Source of the DNA: Campylobacterales bacterium
Lineage (GTDB): Bacteria > Campylobacterota > Campylobacteria > Campylobacterales > JALSKU01
DNA: 6,169 nt
Assembly: GCA_027038335.1 (NCBI GenBank)
Contig: JALVWI010000191.1
Span: forward strand, 1 to 6,169
Direction of reading: 5' to 3'
In this document: one piece after another, positions 1-6,169 of the stretch
How the letters are laid out: each line of letters opens with the position of its first letter
Numbering within the stretch: the first letter of the stretch is position 1
Made by a program: the position numbers and the translations under genes
The notes under the pieces: generated by a model
Told to the model about the DNA's origin: nothing
The model's input: the letters and a program-made list of their open reading frames with translations, nothing else
Databases searched by the model: none

Positions 1-1
1 A

Positions 2-745
2 TTTCATGTAAGGATTATGGTTAGGAGAGGTTTAAAGGAGTTAATTCCCCTTATCAATCGTGCCATAGATGTTATACCGAAAAAGAAAAAAAAGATGATT
101 TATAAAAAATGGGTATCTGTTCATTATCAGCAAGGTATAGATCCAAAAATTGCTTATTTAGTATTTGGAATTATTTCAATTATTTTATTGCTTATAATAG
201 GATGGGCTGTACATCTAAAAAAGGAAATAGCAAGAAGGAAATTGCTTGAAAATGAACTTAAAAAATTAGCTACCGTTGATAAACTTACATCCATATACAA
301 TAGATACAAGATGGATTTGAGTCTTGAAGAACAGATAGAGATAGCAAAGAGATATGAAAGACCTCTTGGCGTTATATTTTTTGATATAGATTGTTTTAAA
401 AAGATCAATGATACTTATGGACATAAGGTTGGAGATAAAGTATTGAAAGAGTTGGCACATTTGGTATCAAGTAAATTAAGAAAAAGTGATATCTTCGGAA
501 GATGGGGAGGGGAAGAGTTTTTGATAATTTTACCTGAGACAACAAAAGAAGAAGCTATAGCACTTGCAGAAAAACTAAGAAAATATATACAAACATATAC
601 ATTTGATAAAATCAATAAATTAACTTGTAGCTTTGGCATAACTACATTGCAAAATGATGATAATTATAAAACAATCATAACTAGAGTAGATAAAAAACTT
701 TATAAAGCCAAACAAAACGGAAGAAACAGAGTTGAAGTTGAATAA
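2..745 (+). CDS. Membrane-bound diguanylate cyclase (GGDEF), 5'-truncated by the window edge
   Basis: This is the C-terminal part of a sensor enzyme that would make cyclic di-GMP from two GTP. The frame stays open to the left edge, so the Met at 17 is probably internal; residues below are counted from it. Residues 1-42 (VRRGLKELIPLINRAID...IYKKW) resemble the end of a periplasmic SBP_bac_3-type ligand-binding domain. One transmembrane helix follows (about 45-66), then a short charged, probably coiled-coil linker (67-87). The GGDEF domain starts at DKLTSIYNR (88-96). It has DIDCFKKINDTYGHKVGD (123-140) and an intact GGEEF active site (164-168, bases 506-520). RKSD (155-158), five residues before GGEEF, fits the RxxD inhibitory site, so product inhibition is expected. 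All key motifs are present, so the enzyme is probably active. The ligand is unknown. The stop codon is 3 bases from the convergent tRNA gene. The GGDEF call is very secure; the sensor-domain call is moderate. Confidence 0.93.
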   Translation, partial: FHVRIMVRRGLKELIPLINRAIDVIPKKKKKMIYKKWVSVHYQQGIDPKIAYLVFGIISIILLLIIGWAVHLKKEIARRKLLENELKKLATVDKLTSIYNRYKMDLSLEEQIEIAKRYERPLGVIFFDIDCFKKINDTYGHKVGDKVLKELAHLVSSKLRKSDIFGRWGGEEFLIILPETTKEEAIALAEKLRKYIQTYTFDKINKLTCSFGITTLQNDDNYKTIITRVDKKLYKAKQNGRNRVEVE

Positions 746-748
746 AAA

Positions 749-823
<75 letters not shown>

Positions 824-843
824 ACACTTAAAAATAGGGTAGA

Positions 844-872
844 ATTATATTCTATTTTTTCTTATATGTCAA
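844..872 (-). promoter_or_regulatory. Sigma-70 promoter of tRNA-Asn, consensus-perfect
   Basis: On the - strand, TTGACA (872-867) and TATAAT (849-844) are separated by exactly 17 bases, an exact match to the sigma-70 consensus in both boxes and in spacing. The expected transcription start is near 837, about 14 bases before the mature tRNA 5' end at 823. A strong promoter suits a stable RNA gene. It is notable because protein-gene promoters in Campylobacterota often lack a recognisable -35 box. Confidence 0.87.
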
Positions 873-937
873 GTAAAAATTATATATTTTGAAAAAAATG
901 CAAAATGATTAACTCCTTAAGTTTTATCAAATAATTT

Positions 938-954
938 TATAGTATAGTTATAGT
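938..954 (+). promoter_or_regulatory. Possible -10 region for the TRAP operon (three TATAGT hexamers)
   Basis: Three copies of TATAGT lie nearly end to end at 938-943, 943-948 and 949-954. Each differs from the TATAAT box by one base, and they sit 27-43 bases before the start codon of the binding-protein gene. No convincing -35 box is found 16-18 bases upstream of any of them, which is common for sigma-70 promoters in Campylobacterota. AT-rich DNA yields such hexamers by chance, so this is tentative. The rest of the 824-980 spacer holds the tRNA promoter and no ORF. Confidence 0.4.
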
Positions 955-980
955 TACAAAATTATTTCAAAGGAGTTTCA

Positions 981-1931
981 ATGAAGTCAAAGATTGTTGG
1001 TTTGGCATTGGCTGGAAGTTTAGCAATTCCTGCTTTTAGTGCACAATTTATCACAATAGGTACAGGCGGTGTTACGGGTGTTTATTATCCAACAGGCGGT
1101 GCGATCTGTAGAATGGTAAACAAACTTAGAAAAACTGCACATATAAGATGTTCAGTTGAATCAACCGGCGGTTCGGTTTATAATGTAAATACTATCAAAG
1201 CAGGTGAACTTGACTTTGGTATCAGCCAAAGTGATACAGCTTATCAGGCATATCATGGAATAGGTAAGTTTAAAGGCAAGCCTATAAAAGAGTTAAGAAG
1301 TGTTATGGCAATATACCCTGAACTTCTTACATTGGTTGTTAGAAAAGATTCAGGTATCAAAAAACTTACAGATATCAAAGGTAAAAGGATCAATATAGAC
1401 ACTCCGGGTTCAGGTACAAGAATGACAACCGAGATAGTAATGCACGCGGTAGGTCTTAAAGATAGTGACTTGGCACTTGCTGATGAAATGAAATCAAGCG
1501 AAGCACCATCTTTGCTAAAAGACAATAAGATAGACGGCTATTTTGCTGTATTTGGTCACCCAACTGCAAATATCAAAGATGCTGCCAACTCAGTTGCTAT
1601 TGATCTTATACCTATAAAAGGTCCTGCAATCCAAAAATTATTTAAAAAATATCCTTATTATGCACCGGGTGTAATATCTGGAGCATTCTATAAAGGCGTC
1701 AACCATGATACTCCAAGTATCGGTGTTAAAGCAGTCTTGGTTACAAGTACAAAGATTCCTGAAAAAGTTGTTTATACAGTTACAAAAGCAATACTAGATA
1801 ACTTTGCGGCATTTAAAAAACTTCACCCTGCATATAAAACTATTACTAAAAAAAGTTTGTTAGACGGTTTGTCTATTCCTCAACATCCGGGAGCAATCAA
1901 AGCATTTAAAGAAGCAGGTTTACTAAAATAA
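981..1931 (+). CDS. TAXI-family TRAP transporter solute-binding protein
   Basis: This 316-residue secreted protein captures the substrate in the periplasm and hands it to the TRAP permease encoded next. Residues 1-20 form a signal peptide: basic start MKSK, hydrophobic core, AFS just before a probable cleavage site near residue 20/21. There is no lipobox, so it should be soluble. TAXI hallmarks are ITIGTGGVTGVYYPTGGAIC (24-43), STGGSVYNVNTIKAGELDFG (61-80) followed by ISQSD (81-85), TPGSGTR (141-147) and the C-terminal IPQHPGAIKAFKEAGL (299-314). Cys43 and Cys57 are the only cysteines in the mature N-lobe and could form a disulfide. A clear Shine-Dalgarno sequence, AAAGGAG (969-975), lies 5 bases before the ATG, which fixes the start. 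Length is normal for the family. Known TAXI ligands include glutamate and 2-oxoglutarate, but specificity cannot be read here. Confidence 0.95.
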   Translation: MKSKIVGLALAGSLAIPAFSAQFITIGTGGVTGVYYPTGGAICRMVNKLRKTAHIRCSVESTGGSVYNVNTIKAGELDFGISQSDTAYQAYHGIGKFKGKPIKELRSVMAIYPELLTLVVRKDSGIKKLTDIKGKRINIDTPGSGTRMTTEIVMHAVGLKDSDLALADEMKSSEAPSLLKDNKIDGYFAVFGHPTANIKDAANSVAIDLIPIKGPAIQKLFKKYPYYAPGVISGAFYKGVNHDTPSIGVKAVLVTSTKIPEKVVYTVTKAILDNFAAFKKLHPAYKTITKKSLLDGLSIPQHPGAIKAFKEAGLLK

Positions 1932-1933
1932 AT

Positions 1934-1959
1934 ATTGTGGGCATTTAAATGCCCACAAT
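1934..1959. repeat. 26-base perfect palindrome between binding-protein and permease genes
   Basis: Two 13-base arms, ATTGTGGGCATTT and its exact complement, meet with no spacer, starting 3 bases after the binding-protein stop codon. In RNA this would form a stable hairpin with a few central bases opened as the loop. No T-run follows (the next bases are CATCTATATATAAGG), so it is not a typical intrinsic terminator. Likely roles are protecting the 3' end of the binding-protein message or lowering permease expression, as in other transport operons where the binding protein is needed in excess. A protein-binding operator is a less likely alternative. Confidence 0.8.
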
Positions 1960-1969
1960 CATCTATATA

Positions 1970-1974
1970 TAAGG
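1970..1974 (+). promoter_or_regulatory. Ribosome binding site that sets the permease start
   Basis: TAAGG (1970-1974) is the only Shine-Dalgarno-like sequence here. It lies 9 bases before the ATG at 1984 but directly abuts the TTG at 1975, so the ATG is the workable start. The site is weaker than the AAAGGAG of the gene upstream, which fits lower permease production. Confidence 0.6.
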
Positions 1975-1983
1975 TTGCAAAAT

Positions 1984-4185
1984 ATGGAAGATAAGAAAAA
2001 TGAAGAAGAGATCAAAGATGAGTATCTAGAAGATATTATCAAAAATAATGAAGATAAGATGGAGTATATGGCGGGTGAGATAGATGATGTTATAGTAACT
2101 CCGAAAACTTCTAACTATGAAGAAAAACTTCTAAGTGAACTTGAAGGTCAAAGAGAATTTGAGAAAAACACTTGGATGTACTGGCTTATTGCTGTTGTAG
2201 CATTTTCTTGGTCGGTATTTCAACTGGCTGTTGTTGTACATCCGATAAATGGAGTTTATGTTAGAGCAGCTCACTTGGCATTTGGTGTTTTCTTAGCCTT
2301 TACAATGTACCCGATACTTAAAAAAGCTCATCTAAGACATACTATAACATGGTATGATATAGCTTTTGCTATTCTTGGAGTTATAGTTTCCTTATATCAA
2401 TGGTATGCTTACAATGATTTGGCTATGCGTTCAGGTGATTGGACTCAAACTGATATAGTAGTAGCGATAGCAGTACTGTTTATGGTTTTAGAAGGTTCTA
2501 GAAGAGTTCTTGGTATTCCATTGCCGGCTATTGCTACTATATTTTTGCTATATGATTATTTTGGACCGTATATGCCTGATATCATTGCGCACAAAGGTGC
2601 TAGTGTTAGTAAAATAATGGGACAAATGGTTTTAACAACAGAAGGAATTTATGGAGTTCCATTGGGGGTTAGTGCCGGATTTGTATTTTTATTTGTTCTT
2701 TTTGGAGCATTATTAGATAGAGCAGGGGCAGGAGAGTACTTTATAAGTATAGCATACAATCTTCTTGGAAGGTATGATGGGGGTCCCGCAAAAGCATCAG
2801 TTGCAGCTTCAGGACTTATGGGTATCATTTCAGGCTCATCTATCGCCAATACCGTTACAACAGGTACTTTTACCATTCCTCTTATGAAAAGACTTGGATT
2901 TCCTCCTCACAAAGCGGGAGCTGTCGAGGTTGCATCTTCAGTTAACGGTCAGCTTATGCCTCCTATTATGGGAGCAGCAGCATTTATCATCGCTGAATTT
3001 TTAGGTATCAATTATACTGATGTTGTAAAAGCTGCTTTTATTCCGGCATTTACAAGTTATTTTGCTCTTTTTTATATAGTTCATCTTGAAGCAAAAAAGT
3101 TAGGTATCAAAGGCGAGGCTAAAGATAAACTTCAAAAAGTATTTCCTATATTTATAAGAGGTATTCACTATATCATCCCTATATTCTTTTTAATTCATAC
3201 ATTGATAGTGCTTAGGATGTCAGCTCAAGCTGCCGCATTTAGTGCTATTGAATTTATGATGCTTATCATGGTAGTTCAAAGACCGTTTGCTGCTATTATT
3301 CAAAAGAAGCCACTAACTAAAGATGTTTGGCTTGGTGGATTTGTTGATATTGCTCATGGTATGGTAAACGGTGCTAAAAATATGGTGCCTATCGCTATAG
3401 CAACTGCAGTTGCCGGTATAGTTGTGGGTTCTGTTACATTGACTGGAATCGGCTTGATACTAGCAGATGTTATAGATCAACTTTCAGGTGGATATATACT
3501 TGCTGTTCTTTTCTTTACTGCTGTTACATCACTTATTTTAGGTATGGGTCTTCCAACAACTGCTAACTATATCGTTATGGCCGCCCTTACAGCCCCGGTT
3601 ATTATGCAACTTGCCGCTCAAAATGGATATATCATACCGGCGATCGCAGCCCACATGTTTGTATTTTATTTTGGAATACTTGCAGATGATACGCCTCCGG
3701 TGGGTATGGCAGCGTATGCAGCTGCGGGACTGGCGAAAAGTGATCCGATAAAGACGGGTTTGCAGGGATTTATGTATGATATAAGAACAGCGATATTACC
3801 GTTTATGTTCTTTTTTAACAATAAATTACTTCTTATCGAGAGTGTCAATCCTGAAGATCCAAATGATGTAGCAGGATGGGTGTGGATAACCAATCCTATA
3901 GAGATACTTAGTATATTTGCTTTTGCAGTTTTAGGTATGTTCGCATTTACTTCGGCAATTCAAGGATTTTTTGTGACAAAAGTCAATCCTTTGGAAAGAT
4001 TGCTATTTTTAGTAATTGTACCGTTTGCATTTTTACCTGATCTTCTTGCTAAACATTTAGATCTAGGTTCCCACTATGTATCATGGGCTATTGCAGCCGG
4101 TATTTATGCTCTTATATATTTTATGCAAAAAGTAAGAGTTAAAAAATATGGAGATTATGTGCCTAAAAAAGTAGGCTTTCATTGA
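1984..4185 (+). CDS. TRAP transporter fused permease (DctQM-type, 4TM/12TM)
   Basis: This is the 733-residue inner-membrane permease that partners with the TAXI binding protein and imports its ligand by ion-coupled (usually sodium) secondary transport. The first 60 or so residues are hydrophilic and strongly acidic. Hydrophobic helices begin near residue 64. About four early helices (to about 175) correspond to the small DctQ-like part, and the remainder is the large DctM-like part. Family signatures are DRAGAGEYF (245-253), GGPAKASV (266-273), SGSSIANTVTTGTFTIP (283-299), GMGLPTTANY (520-529) and ADDTPPVGMAAY (567-578). Three more hydrophobic stretches (about 640-660, 672-690, 698-715) close the protein. 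An in-frame TTG nine bases upstream is a weaker start because the Shine-Dalgarno sequence touches it. The gene lies 52 bases after the binding-protein gene and is probably co-transcribed. No frameshift or missing segment is seen. Confidence 0.95.
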   Translation: MEDKKNEEEIKDEYLEDIIKNNEDKMEYMAGEIDDVIVTPKTSNYEEKLLSELEGQREFEKNTWMYWLIAVVAFSWSVFQLAVVVHPINGVYVRAAHLAFGVFLAFTMYPILKKAHLRHTITWYDIAFAILGVIVSLYQWYAYNDLAMRSGDWTQTDIVVAIAVLFMVLEGSRRVLGIPLPAIATIFLLYDYFGPYMPDIIAHKGASVSKIMGQMVLTTEGIYGVPLGVSAGFVFLFVLFGALLDRAGAGEYFISIAYNLLGRYDGGPAKASVAASGLMGIISGSSIANTVTTGTFTIPLMKRLGFPPHKAGAVEVASSVNGQLMPPIMGAAAFIIAEFLGINYTDVVKAAFIPAFTSYFALFYIVHLEAKKLGIKGEAKDKLQKVFPIFIRGIHYIIPIFFLIHTLIVLRMSAQAAAFSAIEFMMLIMVVQRPFAAIIQKKPLTKDVWLGGFVDIAHGMVNGAKNMVPIAIATAVAGIVVGSVTLTGIGLILADVIDQLSGGYILAVLFFTAVTSLILGMGLPTTANYIVMAALTAPVIMQLAAQNGYIIPAIAAHMFVFYFGILADDTPPVGMAAYAAAGLAKSDPIKTGLQGFMYDIRTAILPFMFFFNNKLLLIESVNPEDPNDVAGWVWITNPIEILSIFAFAVLGMFAFTSAIQGFFVTKVNPLERLLFLVIVPFAFLPDLLAKHLDLGSHYVSWAIAAGIYALIYFMQKVRVKKYGDYVPKKVGFH

Positions 4186-4188
4186 TTG

Positions 4189-4230
4189 AAAAAAGCATAA
4201 GAGTCATAGAACTTTCGGCTCTTATGCTTT
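4189..4230 (-). terminator. Intrinsic terminator of hemE-radical SAM unit, possibly bidirectional
   Basis: AAAGCATAAGAG (4192-4203) and CTCTTATGCTTT (4219-4230) form a 12-bp perfect stem around a 15-base loop. Read on the - strand, the stem ends in a run of six T (4194-4189), a good intrinsic terminator for the radical SAM gene. Read on the + strand, the following sequence is only TTTAATAT, so termination of the permease transcript should be weaker but possible. The convergent stop codons are just 36 bases apart, and this is the only hairpin between them. The radical SAM stop codon (4224-4222) is inside the stem. Confidence 0.85.
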
Positions 4231-5127
4231 AATATAAAAACTAACTCCCGCTATATCCTTTTTGATTACTGATCTTGTCTCTAAAAGTTCTTTAAGTATT
4301 TTTTTTGAACTATTACTAAAAAAGTTTTCTATATCAAATTGACTTTGAGGACGATGAGAGAGAAGTTGTATCATCTCATCTTTGTTAAAATCCTCTTTTT
4401 TTGAAGGTTTGTTTTTATATATTACTGAAATAGGTAAATTTGAAAAGTATTTTGCAAGTTCATTGATCTTTTCTTCATTTACCGGTTGAACTTTATAAGC
4501 AGGTGGTCTATCGATAGTGCCTATATCAACTCTATCGGGTTTGATAAATTGTAAAATTTCATTTATCTTTTTTATTTCGTCTATATTATCATTGATACCT
4601 TTTACCAAAAGTATCTCAATAACAAGTTGATGTGAGAAATTTTTTGAAAAGTCTATCATACAATTGTATAATTTTTCTATCTCTATACCTTTTAACGCCC
4701 TGTCTATCTTTTTAAAGCACTTTTGTGTTACACAATCAAGTGAGAGCTTGACTATATCTATCTTTGCAAGTGTATTTTGTATCTTTTGATCGCAAATTGT
4801 AGAACCGTTTGATAAGATCAGTAGTTTTTTATCTTTTTTTATTTTATTTAATTCATCTACCAAAGAGTCTAGTTTATCATATAATGTAGGCTCGCCGTTT
4901 GAAGTGATAGTGATGACATCAATATCTTCAAATTTTTTTAATGCCTCTTTTACTTGAGATATTATATCTTCAACTTTTGGAGGATTTGGTATAAAAGAGA
5001 TAGGTTTAGAGCCTTTTAATTCACAATACACACAGTCAAAATTGCAGGATTTTGTATCAGGACTTAGGTCGATTCCTAATGATATACCAAAACGCCTAGA
5101 ATTTACCGGTCCAAAAGTATATCTCAT
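4222..5127 (-). CDS. Radical SAM protein, COG0731/TYW1-like, with C-terminal helix-turn-helix-like domain
   Basis: This 301-residue protein should bind a [4Fe-4S] cluster and cleave S-adenosylmethionine to start radical chemistry. The cluster motif CNFDCVYC (CX3CX2C; Cys28, 32, 35) follows the family opening FGPVNSRRFGISLGIDLSP (5-23). SNGEPTLY (76-83) holds the GEP SAM-contact motif. The group is often annotated as wyosine-tRNA synthetase-like after archaeal TYW1, but bacteria do not make wyosine, so the substrate is unknown. Residues from about 250 (DEMIQLLSHRPQSQFDIENF...) look like a winged-helix tail. The chosen start forms an ATGA overlap with the hemE stop, and the family usually begins just before FGPV. 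A second ATG at 5148, in frame and giving 308 residues, would overlap hemE by 25 bases. Neither has a strong Shine-Dalgarno sequence, which suggests translational coupling to hemE. Confidence 0.88.
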   Translation of the reverse strand: MRYTFGPVNSRRFGISLGIDLSPDTKSCNFDCVYCELKGSKPISFIPNPPKVEDIISQVKEALKKFEDIDVITITSNGEPTLYDKLDSLVDELNKIKKDKKLLILSNGSTICDQKIQNTLAKIDIVKLSLDCVTQKCFKKIDRALKGIEIEKLYNCMIDFSKNFSHQLVIEILLVKGINDNIDEIKKINEILQFIKPDRVDIGTIDRPPAYKVQPVNEEKINELAKYFSNLPISVIYKNKPSKKEDFNKDEMIQLLSHRPQSQFDIENFFSNSSKKILKELLETRSVIKKDIAGVSFYIKA

Positions 5128-6149
5128 CTTTTGGTAATTTCTTGACATAATGAAATAAAATATTTAGCATTCTCTACCGGCACATCAGGTAGTATCCCAT
5201 GCCCTAAGTTAAATATATGTCTTTCATTATTCATTATTTTGGCTATGGAAGTTACAGCTTCTTTTGTTGCCTCTTTTGAGTAGAGTCTGCATGGTTCCAT
5301 ATTGCCTTGGAGGACATATCTGTTTCCAAGTTTTTCTTTTGCCAAAGCCATAGGAGTTGACCAATCCACACCAAATACATCAAAATCCCCATCTATATCA
5401 TCCAAATATGTACCTATCCCTTTTGGAAAAACTATGATAGGAGTATCAGGATATTTTGACTTGATATAGGAGCATATATCTTTTATATATCTCCAGCTAA
5501 ATTCCATATAAGCACTCTTTTCAAGTGCTGCTGCCCAAGAGTCAAAGATTTGTACTACATTTACACCTGAGAGGATTTGATTTTCAAGATAGAATTTTAC
5601 TACATCACTTACTTTTTGTAAAAGATGGTGCATAAGTTTAGGGTTTGTATAGATAAGTTTTTTTACAATATTGTAAGTTTTAGTTCCTTGGCCTTCTATC
5701 ATATAAGTTGCAAGTGTCCAAGGAGCTCCGGTAAATCCTATAAGAGCTTTTTGAGGGTCTAATTTTTCCCTTACTATTTTTATAGTTTCATAAACATAAG
5801 TCAATTTATCTGCTGCCTCTTTTCCATCTGTAAGAGTATCAACATCATCCATACTTTTTATAGGTTTTTCAAAAACAGGTCCTTCGCCTTTTACAAAGTC
5901 AAGCTTCATACCCATCTCATTTGGAACTACCAATATATCGCTAAAAATAATAGCTGCATCAACTCCTACTATGTCAACAGGTTGAAGTGTAACTTCGGCA
6001 GCAAGTTTAGGTGTATGACAAAGATTTAAAAAATTTCCTGCCTTCTCTCTTACTTTCATATATTCAGGTAAATATCTTCCTGCTTGTCTCATCATCCAAA
6101 CAGGAGTATAGGGTGTCTTCTTTCCTTTGCAGGCATCAGTAAATATCAT
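5124..6149 (-). CDS. hemE: Uroporphyrinogen decarboxylase
   Basis: This 341-residue cytoplasmic enzyme removes the four acetate carboxyls of uroporphyrinogen III to give coproporphyrinogen III, an obligatory step to heme. Both family signatures are present: PVWMMRQAGRYLPEY (16-30) and GFTGAPWTLATYMIEG (138-153). Residues matching the known active site of the human enzyme are all in place: Arg21 and Arg25 (human 37, 41), Asp71 in FSDILVVP (human 86), Tyr149 (human 164), Ser204 (human 219) and His317 in NLGHGILPDVP (human 339). Length is typical for bacteria and the gene appears intact. AAAGGA (6160-6155) lies 5 bases before the ATG and supports the start. It is the first gene of a two-gene unit with the radical SAM gene. 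Its promoter lies beyond the right edge, as only 20 upstream bases are visible. Confidence 0.98.
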   Translation of the reverse strand: MIFTDACKGKKTPYTPVWMMRQAGRYLPEYMKVREKAGNFLNLCHTPKLAAEVTLQPVDIVGVDAAIIFSDILVVPNEMGMKLDFVKGEGPVFEKPIKSMDDVDTLTDGKEAADKLTYVYETIKIVREKLDPQKALIGFTGAPWTLATYMIEGQGTKTYNIVKKLIYTNPKLMHHLLQKVSDVVKFYLENQILSGVNVVQIFDSWAAALEKSAYMEFSWRYIKDICSYIKSKYPDTPIIVFPKGIGTYLDDIDGDFDVFGVDWSTPMALAKEKLGNRYVLQGNMEPCRLYSKEATKEAVTSIAKIMNNERHIFNLGHGILPDVPVENAKYFISLCQEITKR

Positions 6150-6169
6150 ATTTTTCCTTTAATGTTTAG

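Noticed and set aside
17..19. ATG at 17 as the true start of the cyclase gene
   Set aside because: The frame is open to the left edge, no Shine-Dalgarno sequence precedes it, and the first residues look like the middle of a binding-protein domain.
154..639. Open frames on the - strand across the cyclase gene
   Set aside because: They overlap each other and a domain-supported gene, have no recognisable protein features, and are antisense shadows.
1253..1525. Open frame on the - strand within the binding-protein gene, and similar ones at 2649-2876 and 3666-3893
   Set aside because: They are fully inside well-supported genes on the other strand with no ribosome binding site or family resemblance.
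1934..1959. Palindrome as an intrinsic terminator
   Set aside because: No T-run follows the 3' arm, and the permease gene downstream lacks another clear promoter.
1975..1977. TTG at 1975 as the permease start
   Set aside because: The Shine-Dalgarno-like TAAGG directly abuts it, leaving no spacing, while the ATG at 1984 has a workable 9-base gap.
4222..5127. Radical SAM gene as hemN (oxygen-independent coproporphyrinogen oxidase)
   Set aside because: The heme context invites it, but the FGPVNSRR opening, cluster surroundings and length of about 300 residues match COG0731 rather than HemN.

Overview
The window looks like ordinary chromosomal DNA from an AT-rich member of the Campylobacterota (Epsilonproteobacteria), of the Sulfurimonas/Sulfurovum/Arcobacter kind. 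This rests on low GC content, protein style, and the hemE plus radical-SAM gene pair, which from memory is also adjacent in Campylobacter. It is an inference, not a database result. I found no mobile element, CRISPR array, phage gene or defence gene.

Left part (1-823): the 3' end of a membrane-bound diguanylate cyclase gene enters from the left edge. It carries the end of a periplasmic binding-protein-like sensor, one transmembrane helix and an intact GGDEF domain. Three bases after its stop codon, on the opposite strand, lies a complete tRNA-Asn(GTT) with encoded CCA. A consensus-perfect sigma-70 promoter drives it from the right.

Middle part (824-4185): a 157-base divergent spacer leads to a two-gene TAXI-type TRAP transporter operon on the + strand. 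It encodes a secreted solute-binding protein and a large fused DctQM-type permease. A 26-base perfect palindrome sits between the two genes and probably forms an mRNA hairpin. Together the two proteins should import an organic anion, perhaps a dicarboxylate or amino acid, driven by an ion gradient. The substrate cannot be read from the sequence.

Right part (4192-6169): two - strand genes converge on the permease. hemE (uroporphyrinogen decarboxylase, heme biosynthesis) is followed by a radical SAM gene of the COG0731/TYW1-like group. The two are joined by a 4-base ATGA stop/start overlap, so they are probably translationally coupled. A hairpin terminator with a T6 run on the - strand ends this unit, and the radical SAM stop codon lies inside its stem.

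The least understood item is the radical SAM protein, whose substrate is unknown to me. The other points of interest are small regulatory structures. I do not see evidence for a new multi-gene system here.
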